A stretch of 64,000 nt of DNA from Oscillatoria sp. CS-180 (GCF_028330965.1 NZ_JAQMUB010000022.1:30484-94483), one strand, 5' to 3'; counted from the first letter of the stretch, positions 1 through 9,714 are shown. The notes: a model not told the origin generated them from the letters alone. Numbers and translations are program-made.

Positions 1-13
1 GAGAACACGAAAG

Positions 14-34
14 ATTTTAGATGGCTAAAGCTAA
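14..34 (+). repeat. Right-end fragment of MITE-like repeat
   Basis: The short string TAGATGGCTAAAGCT resembles the right end of the roughly 105-bp repeat seen complete at 201-305 and 38332-38435. Only the end is recognisable; the rest would lie upstream of the window. This is a weak call because of its length. Confidence 0.3.
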
Positions 35-200
35 CTTTAATTAATCTGATTCAAAAACAGCACCGCACGACCTTACTCTCTTTAATTTGAGCCTTCGTGA
101 CCCTGTTGAATCCAACTTTCGAGATGATGAACTCTCGTTGCTCGCTCTGAATAGTCAGCATCCATCAGCACCAGTTCAATTGCTTTTGGCAGACGCGAAA

Positions 201-305
201 TATAGCCGTCGCCAGTTCCCTTAGGACAAGACGGTGAGCCATCTGGCCTATGCCAAGCACCCGGATGCTATTGGGAATGCACAAACCTAGATGGCTACAG
301 CTATA
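201..305 (+). mobile_element. MITE-like repeat, full copy
   Basis: This 105-bp unit begins TATAGCCGTCGCC and ends GGCTACAGCTATA, which is an imperfect terminal inverted repeat (11 of 13 bases pair). Internal blocks TTAGGACAAGACGG, GCCATCTGG and CACCCGGATGC recur in the other copies in this window. It has no coding capacity. The TA-rich ends suggest a Tc1/IS630-type non-autonomous element, which is inference. It lies upstream of the frameshifted gene at 485. The rest of 1-484 shows nothing I recognise. Confidence 0.75.
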
Positions 306-484
306 TCAATCATGCCTTTCATTGCTTATCCCAAACTCACATGACCTACGAACCCGGGTCTACCGTCGCTCCTGCCAATGGGTCTTGATACCGGGAAACT
401 GAATCACGAGGCCTGTAAGGTAAGCAATGCCCCAGTACACACACGGAGAGTTAGGGTGGGCATATCCTAAATTTTCATCACATC

Positions 485-1673
485 ATGCAACTGCTCTCCA
501 TCGAAACCACCCCCAGCCCCAATTGCATCAAGCTCAACCTAGACGAAATTATTAGCCTCAAAGCGCTAACCGTCCAAAAAGGCAGCAGTGCACCAGATAC
601 TCCTGAAGTGGTCCAACAGCTGCTGACCATTGAGGGCGTACAGTCTGTCTTTGCGGTCCAAGACTTTATTACCCTAATTCGTCAAGGTAGTTCAGACTGG
701 CAGCCCATTCTCATCAAAGCGGCTGAGACCATTGGAATAGCGGACAATGCAGATGATAAGCTCCTGACCCAAGTCGCCAAACCTGTCCAGTCCGTTGAAA
801 ACGAGGCCCGTATGCCCGGCTCAGATTTTGGGCATGGTAGAGGTGGTAATCCAGACGTTTCGCGGCATTCCGGTGCAGGTCAAGGCCACTGCAGCTGACG
901 GGCAGCAGGCCCGCGTTTCCCTCCCGGAGCGATTTAGCCAGGCACTTCAGCGGGCTATCAGCGCAACGGGGGCTGACTATGTGGCAGAACGACGCTGGGA
1001 ACCGTATCAGGCCCCGGTTGGTACACCAGATACGGTGGCTCAAGTAGTGGCCGATGAAATCGATAGTTTAGTCGACTCGGAAGAACTAGCCCGGATTGAA
1101 ACTGCTGCTATAGCTAAGGGAACTGCCGACAATCTTCCTGACGATGGGACGCAGCAACAGAGGCTGGTAGCGGAATTGAGCCACCCTAATTGGAAACATC
1201 GGCTCAAAGCACTACAGCAGCTTGATGTTACTGCTGACAACTTTGCAGCTGTAGTTTCGCTGCTCAACGATGAGAAAAGTACTCTCCGCCGCTGGGCAGC
1301 AGCCCTGTTGGGAGCCAGTACTTTAGAAATTGCAGTTGCTCCTCTGTGTCATGTGGTGTGTCACGATCCTTCGGCAATGGTGCGTCGGATTGCTGGTGAC
1401 GCCCTGAGTGATATTGGTGATGTCAGTGCCCTAGCAACGATGGCTGAGGCACTGACGGATGAATCCAAACTTGTGCGCTGGCGGGCGGCTCGATTTATGA
1501 CAGAACTGGGTGATCAGACTGTGGTTGACGCTCTGCAACGAGCTGTGGACCAGGAATCTGAATTTGACGTGCGGGTGGAGATGGCGGCAGCTCTAGAGCG
1601 CATCGAAGGCGGTGGCGAGACCCAACTGCCCATGTGGATGCGGTTAACCCAAGCGACGAATCCGGATGTGTGA
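485..1673 (+). pseudogene. Virulence factor / HEAT-repeat protein, frameshifted
   Basis: Two overlapping reading frames together make one protein of about 396 residues. The first (485-898) carries an Nfu/NifU-N-like domain (IETTPSPNCIKLNLDE, then IEGVQSVFAVQDFITL). The second (readable from a TTG at 795 to 1673) continues with the conserved block PAQILGMVEVVIQTFRGIPV of the bacterial virulence-factor (CvfC-like) family and then HEAT-type helical repeats (residues about 220-390). The switch to the +1 frame falls near 808-815, after the codons for Asn-Glu-Ala-Arg. I see no classic slippery site, so a recent mutation or a sequence error is more likely than programmed frameshifting. The molecular function of the family is not settled. 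The gene ends 11 bp from the convergent S9 peptidase. Confidence 0.75.
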
Positions 1674-1684
1674 ATTCATTGCTT

Positions 1685-3553
1685 TTATCTCACAACGCCG
1701 CTATGTCCAGCAACTTCAGCAGCAGGCTCGGCACGACCGCCGATATATTTCGCCAAAAACTCCTCGACAATGCCGTAGAAATGCAGGCGATTTTCTGGAC
1801 GGGCAAATCCATGACCTTCGTCGGTGTAAAGCACATACTCGACAGGCTTGCCCGCTTGCTGCATAGCCTCAACGATTTGCTCACTTTCTGCTTCTTTGAC
1901 GCGAGGGTCGTTGGCCCCTTGACCGATGAGCAACGGCTTCTCGATACGGTCCACAGAAAATAGGGGCGATCGCTCCTTGAGCATCTCCTCTTCGGTTTCA
2001 ATATCACCAACACGGTGAGAAAACATCGCCATCATTGGTTGCCAGTAGGGGGGCACGCTGCGGATGAGCGTCAGTAAATTCGACGGGCCGACAATATCTA
2101 CACCGCAGGCAAACACGTCTGGGGTAAAGGTTAAGCCTGCCAGCGTGGCATAGCCGCCATAGGAGCCGCCCATAATCGCAATTTTGGCGCGATCGCTAAT
2201 ACCCTGGTCACAAATCCAGTTCACTGCGTCGATGAGGTCATCGTGCATGGTTTTGCCCCACTGACGATTGCCCGCATTGACGAAATCTTTGCCGTAGCCT
2301 GTGGACCCTCGGAAGTTCACCTGCAGCACCGCATAACCCCGATTAGCGAGCCACTGCACCGGTGGATTCAGGCCCCACATGTCCCGTGCCCAAGGACCAC
2401 CGTGAACAAAAAGCACTGTGGGCAAGTTCTTGGCTTCAACGCCAGTGGGCAGCGTTAGGTAGCCGTGAATGGTGAGACCGTCGCGGGCCTGATACTCAAT
2501 CGGTGTCATAGCGGCCAATGCCAGATCTTCCAATTCCGGCTGATTGCTGAAGAGATAAGTCGTGGATTTGCTAGCGCGATCGTATTCGTAGTAATACACC
2601 GGACCATCATCAGTGAGGTAAGCGACCAGCCATTGGTCATCAGCGAGGGTGCGGGAGCCGATCGCGAATTGACCGGGTCGAACTTGGGATAGCGCCTCAA
2701 AATCTGGACGGATAGCTTCGTCGAGGATCGTCCATTCTTCTTTGTCTTTGTAGAAGGAAACGGCCTGAATGGTGCGCTCAGTGGGATGAGTTAAGACATT
2801 GCCGATATCGTATTGTGGGTCTTCGGCAATCACAGTTTCGGTTCGGTCGTCTAAATCAAGCGCGATGAAGCGCTGGGCATTGGCCTCGTGGGTGCCGACC
2901 AAATAGAGGGTTTGGCCATCTTTAGAAAAGCTGACCGCTCCCCCTTCATCATCGGGTCCCCAACGACGTAGGCTTTCCCAATCATCTGTGGGCGTGGCGC
3001 GATAAAGCAGTTCGGAGCCGCCATCGGGCGTAGCTGCGGTGGCAGCACGGATTTGGAACTGAGCATCCGCAGTCCAACCGACAATATTGCCGGGATTTTC
3101 AGTGTCGAGTTCGATTGCGCCAGTGGTGAGGTTAACCCGGTAGACATCAAACTTCTGACGGTCTTCAAGATTGAGACTGATCAGAACCAGGTCTGGAAAA
3201 TCAGGATCAAGTTCAACCGGGTTTGCTTTAACCCCTTGGAAAGGGGTGAGATCGCGAACCATGCCAGTCACAATATCTACTAAATACAGATGGAAATTCT
3301 CGTCTCCATCGGCGTCTTGCAGGTAGATCAGTCGATTGTCCTGGTATGTCCAGAAATAGGCCCGAATACCGCGCTTTTTGTCTTGAGTAAGCTGGCGATC
3401 GCCGCTACTCGGATCCCGCAGCCACACCTGTAGCACGTTGTTATCGTCCGGGGCGATATAGGCCAGGTATTTGCCATCTGGCGACAGGCGGGGGCGGCTG
3501 CGCTGGGGGTTTCCGAAAAGAATAACGCGAGGAATCAGGGGCGGTAAGCTCAT
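1685..3553 (-). CDS. S9 family peptidase (prolyl oligopeptidase type)
   Basis: This 622-residue protein has the two-part layout of acylaminoacyl-peptidase / prolyl oligopeptidase enzymes. An N-terminal beta-propeller (about 15-340) contains repeated SPDGKYLAY-like blades, and an alpha/beta hydrolase domain (about 370-610) follows. The nucleophile motif GGSYGGYA lies near residue 463, the oxyanion region is HGGPWARD, the acid is in GANDPRV, and the catalytic His is in DEGHGFA. There is no signal peptide, so it is probably a cytoplasmic peptidase that clears short or N-acylated peptides. The ATG start at 3553 directly precedes the conserved PPLIPRVILFGNP entry. It lies downstream of, and on the same strand as, the ATP-grasp gene, 91 bp away. 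The substrate cannot be told from sequence. Confidence 0.9.
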   Translation of the reverse strand: MSLPPLIPRVILFGNPQRSRPRLSPDGKYLAYIAPDDNNVLQVWLRDPSSGDRQLTQDKKRGIRAYFWTYQDNRLIYLQDADGDENFHLYLVDIVTGMVRDLTPFQGVKANPVELDPDFPDLVLISLNLEDRQKFDVYRVNLTTGAIELDTENPGNIVGWTADAQFQIRAATAATPDGGSELLYRATPTDDWESLRRWGPDDEGGAVSFSKDGQTLYLVGTHEANAQRFIALDLDDRTETVIAEDPQYDIGNVLTHPTERTIQAVSFYKDKEEWTILDEAIRPDFEALSQVRPGQFAIGSRTLADDQWLVAYLTDDGPVYYYEYDRASKSTTYLFSNQPELEDLALAAMTPIEYQARDGLTIHGYLTLPTGVEAKNLPTVLFVHGGPWARDMWGLNPPVQWLANRGYAVLQVNFRGSTGYGKDFVNAGNRQWGKTMHDDLIDAVNWICDQGISDRAKIAIMGGSYGGYATLAGLTFTPDVFACGVDIVGPSNLLTLIRSVPPYWQPMMAMFSHRVGDIETEEEMLKERSPLFSVDRIEKPLLIGQGANDPRVKEAESEQIVEAMQQAGKPVEYVLYTDEGHGFARPENRLHFYGIVEEFLAKYIGGRAEPAAEVAGHSGVVR

Positions 3554-3644
3554 CGTGACCGTGACTTGAGGTTGTCTTTGCTGTTTCTATCTTGCCTTAG
3601 AAGGCTATCGCTGTGGTGCTGGAGATTGCACTGGACTTGTTAAT

Positions 3645-5060
3645 CTATGCCAGAACCCAGGTGTCTTTTGCGCCGCCGCCTTGAGACGAATTCACGACAA
3701 GCTGACCTTTTTCTAGCGCAACCCGAGTTAAGCCGCCTGGATGAACATGGATGCGATCGCCTTGGTGTAACACATAAGGGCGTAAGTCCGTATGTCGCCC
3801 CTGCATAGAACCGTCGATCACAGTGGGAATCTGAGATAGAAAGATTGTTGGCTGAGCCATATAACCCCGAGGATTCTGACGGATTTTTTCAGCAAAATCA
3901 GCTCGCTCTTCTGCTGTGGAGTTGATACCTACCAGCATCCCTTCACCGCCCTCTGCACTGGCCGCCTTGACGACTAGCTCATCAAGATGGTCGAGTACGT
4001 AGGCCCGATCTTGCTCCCGCCAGCAGAGATAGGTCTCAACATTGGGAAGAATGGGATCTGCACTCAGGTAATAGCGAATGATGTCAGGAACGTAAGCATA
4101 AACAACCTTGTCGTCGCCAATGCCTGCACCAATGGTATTAGCCAAAGCCAATCGTCCTTTCTGGCACAGGTCCACAATAGCGGCGACACCATCAGGATAC
4201 GGGTCGCCAGCGTTGAAAGCTTCAAACATTTCAGTGTCACCCCGGCGATAGGCTACGTCAATGCGATGGAGACCGCGATCGCTTTGGTAATGTAAATAGT
4301 CATCTTGCAGAACGAGATCCTGAGGGGTCACCAGAGCAATACCCATTTGCTCTGCTAGTTCCGCGTGCTCAGAATAGGCTGAACTGCAAGGACCCGGTGT
4401 GATTAGCGCTTGGTTTTCGTTTGCAGAGGGAGCAACGTTGTCCAAAACCTGCTTCAACTGCTGGGCGTAATCATTAACTGGGCTAGGCCGGAAAGTTTTG
4501 ATCATGTCGGGTATTACATGCTCCATGGCCTGACGATTCTTGAGCACGTAGGCAATACCGGAGGGTACGCGCAGATTATCTTCCAGAACACACCATTTAC
4601 CATCCCCATTGCGAACTAGGTCAATACCGCTGATGTGGCACCAGATATCTCCGGGAGGCTTCATGCCAATGCAGTCTTTTCTAAATCGAACTGCTGATTC
4701 AATCACCTCTCTAGGAATGACGCCATCTTGTAGGATTTTTTGGTCCCCATAAACGTCAGCGCAAAACTGGTTGAGTGCAGTAACGCGCTGTTGCAGTCCT
4801 GAATTCAACGTTTGCCATTCTGTCGCACTAATAAGTCGAGGTAGTGGATCAAACGGCAAAACTCGCTCTTCACCTTCAAAACTGAACGTCGCACCTAGTT
4901 CTCTCAACACGTCTTCAGCAGCAGCTTTGATGTCTGGAAGATTGTACGAAGTTTGCTGTTGAAACCATTCCAAAATAGGTTTTGCTTCAGCACGCGGTTG
5001 TCCAGGTGACACAAAGTATTCATCGAACTTACTTTCGGGCACATAGGTATCAAAGTTCAT
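3645..5060 (-). CDS. Circularly permuted type 2 ATP-grasp protein
   Basis: This 471-residue protein belongs to the DUF404/DUF407 circularly permuted ATP-grasp family. Recognisable blocks include RFRKDCIGMKPPGDIW, GIDLVRNGDGKWCVLEDNLRVPSG and VKAASAEGGEGMLVG, the last being a nucleotide-binding stretch. Family members are often encoded beside an alpha-E protein and a transglutaminase-like protein and are suspected of forming amide bonds on a peptide; those partners are absent here. I prefer the ATG at 5060 (MNFDTYVPE) over the GTG eight codons upstream, since family members begin near this point, although neither start has a clear ribosome-binding site. The C-terminus (VVNSSQGGGAKDTWVLA) is complete. 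Confidence 0.88.
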   Translation of the reverse strand: MNFDTYVPESKFDEYFVSPGQPRAEAKPILEWFQQQTSYNLPDIKAAAEDVLRELGATFSFEGEERVLPFDPLPRLISATEWQTLNSGLQQRVTALNQFCADVYGDQKILQDGVIPREVIESAVRFRKDCIGMKPPGDIWCHISGIDLVRNGDGKWCVLEDNLRVPSGIAYVLKNRQAMEHVIPDMIKTFRPSPVNDYAQQLKQVLDNVAPSANENQALITPGPCSSAYSEHAELAEQMGIALVTPQDLVLQDDYLHYQSDRGLHRIDVAYRRGDTEMFEAFNAGDPYPDGVAAIVDLCQKGRLALANTIGAGIGDDKVVYAYVPDIIRYYLSADPILPNVETYLCWREQDRAYVLDHLDELVVKAASAEGGEGMLVGINSTAEERADFAEKIRQNPRGYMAQPTIFLSQIPTVIDGSMQGRHTDLRPYVLHQGDRIHVHPGGLTRVALEKGQLVVNSSQGGGAKDTWVLA

Positions 5061-5566
5061 AGTCTTTTGTTGGATGGAAAACACATGTAAGCAGATTCTT
5101 TAAAAACGAAAATGAGAAGGCTGGATGCTGTAAGAGGTCTATGCCGCAGGTGAGACGGACACTATTCTCTGCTATTACTCAACGACCCTTTTACCCTTGG
5201 TCGCAGGTGAAATTCTGGTTTATTTTGATGACGGGTTCATCTTGCGATCGAAGTAAATTGGCCCAGCTTTTCAAAGAACTGTCATCGAGAATTGACAATA
5301 CGTCCCGTGATCAACGAGAAGCTGTGGGAGACTAGGCACACTACGGCAGAAATAGGCTCACCCTGTAAAATGCTCGGAAAACTTATCTGCCTTAGTTTTG
5401 AATTTCGTAGGGCTTTGCCCTTCCCGGAGGGTATTTTGAATTCCGCGTAGCGGTACTAGAAGCATGAAATACCGGTTAAATATAGGGTCTGGCGAATCGA
5501 GCTGATCCGAGCAATCTGCAATTTGCGGTAGGATCGACCTAAGGATTTGCCGACGGAGTTTGCTAA
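5061..5566. other. Intergenic spacer with a direct-repeat block
   Basis: About 500 bp between the ATP-grasp gene and the toxin-antitoxin pair. I see no convincing gene. Positions 5396-5462 hold two imperfect copies of a TTTTGAATT(T/C)CG unit, followed by GCGTAGCGG, a type of short repeat often seen in cyanobacterial spacers. A 64-codon frame at 5141-5335 has no recognisable features. Confidence 0.5.
5396..5462 (+). repeat. TTTTGAATTCCG-type short direct repeats
   Basis: The units TTTTGAATTTCGTAGGGC (5396 onward) and TTTTGAATTCCGCGTAGCGG (5434 onward) are near-copies separated by a CCCTTCCCGGAGGG palindrome. This matches the style of dispersed short repeats in cyanobacterial genomes. No function can be read from it. 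Confidence 0.5.
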
Positions 5567-5935
5567 ATGTTGCCGATCCCGCCGGAAAAAATGGCTGAAT
5601 ATCGAGCGGCTGCCAAGCGTAGGCATCAAGACAAGCGCGATCGCTTAAAGGTCAGATATCAATTAGCTCAACAGGTCGCTCAACAAGCTGCGGAGATGCT
5701 GAAGCAAGACTTTCAAGCGGATAGGGTGGTATTGTTTGGGTCCATGCTATCAGACGAGTTTGTCCACGAGCGCTCAGATATTGATCTTGTTGCTTGGGGC
5801 ATCAATCCGAGCGAGTATTACCGCGCGGTAGGCCGTTTACAGGGATTGGATTCTCGTTTTGCAATTGATTTAATCGAAGGAGAAGCAATTCCACCCCGTT
5901 TGGTCAGCGCCATTGAAGCAGGCAGAGCGTTATGA
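5567..5935 (+). CDS. MNT-type nucleotidyltransferase (antitoxin)
   Basis: This 122-residue protein has the minimal nucleotidyltransferase signature. G58-S59 sits in VVLFGSM and is followed 12 residues later by D71 and D73 in RSDIDLVAWG, the GSx10DxD metal-binding motif. Its stop overlaps the start of the next gene by four bases (ATGA), which indicates translational coupling. MNT proteins paired with HEPN ribonucleases act as type VII antitoxins by AMPylating the toxin; that role is inferred from the family and gene order. The N-terminal 50 residues form a charged, Gln/Ala-rich helical extension. ATG starts at 5567 and 5591 are both possible; the upstream one gives the helical extension. Confidence 0.88.
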   Translation: MLPIPPEKMAEYRAAAKRRHQDKRDRLKVRYQLAQQVAQQAAEMLKQDFQADRVVLFGSMLSDEFVHERSDIDLVAWGINPSEYYRAVGRLQGLDSRFAIDLIEGEAIPPRLVSAIEAGRAL

Positions 5936-6417
5936 ATCCGGAAGCAATTGTCTTAGCTACTCGCGTTCGTGCTGAACTAGCAGATCTCGAAATCATTATC
6001 GAACGTGCTCAACGCCTTTTAGCCAAAGCCGCCCAAGACGAAGACTATCTAGATGGAGTAGCCCTGAATTTGCACAGCTTCTATACAGGAGCTGAACGTA
6101 TTTTGGAAGATATCGCTCGCGAAATTGATGGTGTCATTCCAACAGGTCCTGATTGGCATCGAAATTTGCTCATTCAGATGTCGGCTGAGGTGAAGACGAT
6201 CCGCCCGCTAGTTATTCAGCATGACACTCGCCTATGTTTGGACAACTATCGAGGTTTTCGTCACGTAGTCAGAAACGTTTACACCTTCAACCTCAAACCA
6301 ACTCGCTTGAAAGAACTTGTGGACGGGCTTGCTGACTGCTACGAGGATTTATCAAACAACATTCAGCAATTTTGCGATTTCTTGGAAGCCTCTACAGAAT
6401 CAGACAGCAGTAGATAA
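5932..6417 (+). CDS. HEPN / HepT-like ribonuclease toxin
   Basis: This 161-residue, all-helical protein is translationally coupled to the MNT gene upstream. The block F109-R110-H111-x-x-R114-N115-x-Y117 matches the active-site region of the HepT-like HEPN branch, with Asn where many relatives have His (RHxY becomes RNxY). The Tyr is the position AMPylated by MNT partners in studied systems. HEPN toxins cut RNA, typically mRNA or tRNA. The pair is probably a type VII toxin-antitoxin module. Whether the toxin is active with the Asn variant is not known. The C-terminus is Ser-rich (STESDSSR). Confidence 0.85.
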   Translation: MNPEAIVLATRVRAELADLEIIIERAQRLLAKAAQDEDYLDGVALNLHSFYTGAERILEDIAREIDGVIPTGPDWHRNLLIQMSAEVKTIRPLVIQHDTRLCLDNYRGFRHVVRNVYTFNLKPTRLKELVDGLADCYEDLSNNIQQFCDFLEASTESDSSR

Positions 6418-6480
6418 CAGTCACGCAAGATTACAGCACGGGTGGCATCTATTCTTTAATCTTTAAGCAACTTTCTTAGA

Positions 6481-7146
6481 TTACCAGGGCAGGACTTCAC
6501 CATTGCTGTGCCAAAACGTTCCGGTGTTATCCAAGTTCAGCTCTTTGATTCGCATTAATAGCCCTTTCACAGATTCTTCAGGGGTGATGCCGTTTTGCGT
6601 GAATCCTGTCATGCGGGTACTCACCAGCCCAGGATGCAGAATACCTACAGCAATTCCCTGTGACTTAAGGTCTTGCGCTAAAGATTTACCTGCCATCGAC
6701 ATCGCAACTTTGGACATACGGTAGCCATAGGAGCCACCTGATGTGTTGTCATCGATGGATCCCATGCGGCTGGTCATCATAATGATTTTGCTACCTGTTT
6801 GTAGATTCGGGAGCAGTGCTTTGGTCAGGCGCAGAGGTCCGATCGCGTTGACCTCAAATTGTTTACGAATACTTTCAATATCGAGATTATCCAAGCTCAC
6901 TCGCTCGACGATACCGGCATTGTTAATCAGGACGTCTAGAGTAATGCCTTCCAGCTTGCTGACGAGCTGAGCAATAGACTCATCAGAGGTGATATCGACA
7001 TCGGTTTCAACGCGAACCCCCAGCTTGTCTAGCTCATCTGAACTGGAGCGACAAACGGCAATTACATTCTCACCTTGCTGCTGGAGCTGCTTGCAGTATT
7101 CATAACCGATGCCTCGGTTTGTCCCGGTCACTAGATAAGTTGCCAT
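6481..7146 (-). CDS. Short-chain dehydrogenase/reductase
   Basis: This is a classical SDR of 221 residues. The N-terminal Rossmann motif is TGTNRGIG, the NNAG motif lies near residue 80, and the YxxxK catalytic pair is in YGYRMSK. The set predicts an NAD(P)(H)-dependent oxidoreductase; C-factor-like SDRs are the closest style. The ATG at 7146 (MATYLVTG) is preferred over one eight codons upstream, because AAGGGAG sits about 8 bases before it and the Rossmann strand begins right there. The substrate is unknown. A HIP1 octamer overlaps the ribosome-binding region. It appears monocistronic and is separated from tkt by a strong terminator. Confidence 0.88.
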   Translation of the reverse strand: MATYLVTGTNRGIGYEYCKQLQQQGENVIAVCRSSSDELDKLGVRVETDVDITSDESIAQLVSKLEGITLDVLINNAGIVERVSLDNLDIESIRKQFEVNAIGPLRLTKALLPNLQTGSKIIMMTSRMGSIDDNTSGGSYGYRMSKVAMSMAGKSLAQDLKSQGIAVGILHPGLVSTRMTGFTQNGITPEESVKGLLMRIKELNLDNTGTFWHSNGEVLPW

Positions 7147-7306
7147 GCGATCGCTCCCTTTCTCAAACAAGGTATCTGATATGCCTCTATCACCGTAGCG
7201 AACCCCAGGAAAAATGCTTGATCACTTCAAAAGATGGACAAGTGAAGCTGTCTTACCTGGATTCTAGATGTCTCTTTACCCGTAGCTAGCTCGCCATATC
7301 AACAAA

Positions 7307-7348
7307 ATATCGGAAAAAGGGAGCTGCACAGCTCCCTTTTTCCGATAT
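7307..7348 (-). terminator. Strong intrinsic terminator of tkt
   Basis: This is a 42-base perfect palindrome: a 20-bp stem (arm ATATCGGAAAAAGGGAGCTG) closing on a two-base CA centre. Because the arms carry A-rich and T-rich runs, the hairpin supplies a U-run on either strand. It lies 126 bp downstream of the tkt stop and before the SDR gene, so it most probably ends the tkt transcript. Confidence 0.75.
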
Positions 7349-7354
7349 GGCCAT

Positions 7355-7450
7355 CGTGTTCAGTTCTGTTAGAACAAGACAGCGATCCAGATGGCGATGT
7401 ACCCAATACTCGGGTGCTGGTTGGTGCCTCAGCCTAGAGAGCTAGAACCC
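7355..7450 (+). repeat. MITE-like repeat, degraded copy
   Basis: The string GTTAGAACAAGACAGCGA, followed by GATGTACCCAATACTCGGGTGCTGG and CCTAGAGAGCT, aligns to the internal blocks of the 105-bp repeat, with the left terminus eroded. It sits between the tkt stop and the palindromic terminator. Confidence 0.5.
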
Positions 7451-7473
7451 TATTCCAGCGATTCCGAAACCGA

Positions 7474-9474
7474 TTAGAGCGCGTTTGCCCGTGCTACGAC
7501 GTTTTCAACGGAATAGCCAAACTTCTCCAGCACCGTTTTGCCCGGAGCTGACGCACCAAATCGCTCGACGCTGATGACATCGCCTTCAGCACCCACATAG
7601 CGGCACCAGCCCATGCCAATACCGGCTTCCACAGCTAAACGTTTGGTTACCGCTTTGGGAAGAACAGACTCTTGATAGTCGGCATCTTGGGCGTCGAAAA
7701 GCTCCCAAGACGGCATCGAAACAACGCGAACTTTCTGACCTGATGTGGTGAGTTGCTCAGCGGCGTCTACACAGAGCTGGACTTCGCTACCGGTACCAAT
7801 CAGGATCAGGTCAGGCGTGCCGTCGCAGTCCACAACCGCATACGCCCCCTTAGCGGTTCCTTCAATCGAAGATCCTGCCAATTGAGGCAGCGCCTGGCGA
7901 GACATGGCTAACAGAGTCGGCGTCTGGCGATTTTCAACGGCAACCTTATAAGCTCCCGAAGTCTCGTTACCATCTGCGGGGCGAATAACCGTCAAATTAG
8001 GAATAGCGCGCAGGGAGGCAATGGTTTCTACCGGCTGGTGGGTGGGTCCATCTTCGCCCAAACCAATAGAGTCATGGGTTAGAACATAGATCACACCGGC
8101 TTGAGACAGCGCTGATAGGCGAATTGCTGCCCGCATATAGTCGGCAAATACCAGGAAGGTAGCGCAGTAGGGAATAAGCCCTGAACTATGCAGTGCAATG
8201 CCGTTACAAATGGCACCCATGCCGTGCTCACGGACCCCAAAACGAATGTTGCGGTTTTCGTAAGCCCCTTTTTGGAAATCACCGGAGACCTTCATAAAGG
8301 TATTGTTGGACTTGGTGAGGTCGGCAGACCCCCCAATCAGCTCAGGCAAAGCGGGTGCTAAAGCATTCAATGTGGCTTCAGAGGTTTTCCGGGTCGCGAT
8401 CGCCTTGTCATCCGTTGAGTAAGTGGGCAACGCTTCGGCCCAGTTCTCAGGCAGCTTGCCCGACAGCATCCGCTCAAACAGCGCAGACTCTTCAGGATAT
8501 TGTGTCCGGTAGGTTGCCAGCGTCTCCTCCCACTCAGCTTGATAGCTGGCGCCTCGCTCCACAGCTTTTCTCATGTGGTTTAGCGCATCCTCAGGGACTT
8601 CAAAATCGCCATAACCCCAGCCCAAAGATTCACGAGTGAGATTGATTTCGTCGCCGCCTAAGGGAGAGCCGTGAACACCAGCCGTATCTGCCATGTTAGG
8701 AGACCCATAGCCAATGGTGGTCGTGACCTTAATCATGGTCGGCTTGTCGGTGACGGCTTTAGCCTCTTCGATCGCCTGAGCAACGGCATCCAAGTCTGTG
8801 TTTCCGTTCTCAACGTGTAGAACGTGCCAGCCATAAGCCTCGAAGCGCTTCGAGACGTCCTCAGTGAAAGCGATGTCAGTAGAGCCGTCGATGGAGATAT
8901 GGTTGTCGTCATACAGTGCGATGAGCTTACCTAGCCCTAGGTGTCCTGCTAGAGAACAGGCTTCGCCAGAGACGCCTTCCATATTGCAGCCATCACCTAA
9001 AATGACGTAGGTGTAATGGTCCACAATCGTAGTGTCGGGCTTGTTGAAACGAGCCGCTAGATGAGCTTCAGCCATCGCCAAACCAACGCCGTTGCAGATG
9101 CCCTGCCCAAGAGGGCCAGTTGTGACTTCAATACCAGGGGTTTCAAAGTTTTCGGGGTGACCCGGTGTAGTGGATCCCCACTGACGAAACTGTTTGATGT
9201 CGTCTAGAGAAACGCTGTCGTATCCGGTCAGATAAAGCAACGCATACTGCAACATGCAACCATGCCCTGCTGACAAGACGAAGCGATCGCGATTGAACCA
9301 ATTGGGATTTTTGGGATTGAAGCGCATAAACTTATCCCACAACACATAGGCCATGGGAGCCGCCCCCATCGGTAGACCAGGGTGACCAGAATTTGCCTTC
9401 TGAACAGCATCAATAGCCAAAAAACGAATCGAATTGACGCAAAGCGCCTCTAAGGATTGGGATGCGACAACCAT
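7474..9474 (-). CDS. tkt: Transketolase
   Basis: This 666-residue protein is collinear with bacterial transketolases (about 665-675 residues). It transfers two-carbon ketol units in the Calvin cycle and pentose phosphate pathway, using thiamine diphosphate. The N-terminal TPP domain carries [20 protein letters not shown]. The pyrimidine domain carries [16 protein letters not shown] and the substrate-binding stretch [16 protein letters not shown]. The C-terminal domain follows from about residue 540. The start is ATG at 9474 ([18 protein letters not shown]), which matches relatives. It is monocistronic, with a strong hairpin downstream. In a cyanobacterium this single enzyme usually serves both carbon fixation and sugar catabolism. 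Confidence 0.97.
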   Translation of the reverse strand: MVVASQSLEALCVNSIRFLAIDAVQKANSGHPGLPMGAAPMAYVLWDKFMRFNPKNPNWFNRDRFVLSAGHGCMLQYALLYLTGYDSVSLDDIKQFRQWGSTTPGHPENFETPGIEVTTGPLGQGICNGVGLAMAEAHLAARFNKPDTTIVDHYTYVILGDGCNMEGVSGEACSLAGHLGLGKLIALYDDNHISIDGSTDIAFTEDVSKRFEAYGWHVLHVENGNTDLDAVAQAIEEAKAVTDKPTMIKVTTTIGYGSPNMADTAGVHGSPLGGDEINLTRESLGWGYGDFEVPEDALNHMRKAVERGASYQAEWEETLATYRTQYPEESALFERMLSGKLPENWAEALPTYSTDDKAIATRKTSEATLNALAPALPELIGGSADLTKSNNTFMKVSGDFQKGAYENRNIRFGVREHGMGAICNGIALHSSGLIPYCATFLVFADYMRAAIRLSALSQAGVIYVLTHDSIGLGEDGPTHQPVETIASLRAIPNLTVIRPADGNETSGAYKVAVENRQTPTLLAMSRQALPQLAGSSIEGTAKGAYAVVDCDGTPDLILIGTGSEVQLCVDAAEQLTTSGQKVRVVSMPSWELFDAQDADYQESVLPKAVTKRLAVEAGIGMGWCRYVGAEGDVISVERFGASAPGKTVLEKFGYSVENVVARANAL

Positions 9475-9714
9475 AGACCTAAATACTCAATGATGGGACA
9501 GCAGATACCTGACACTCGTGCCTGCTCGGGCTAGTCGCGATCGCACGACTGCCCGGTGATCTTAATCATCCCATCGACACTGCCGTCTAACAAGCTGTCA
9601 AAGGGGGCCATTCAAAGCGTTGGCTGCACAGAACGGGATGAGTTGCAGAATGTGTATCAGGATTTAAGCGTTGAACACCTTGTAGTAAGTCATTATACCT
9701 ATTAGTTTGTAGCC

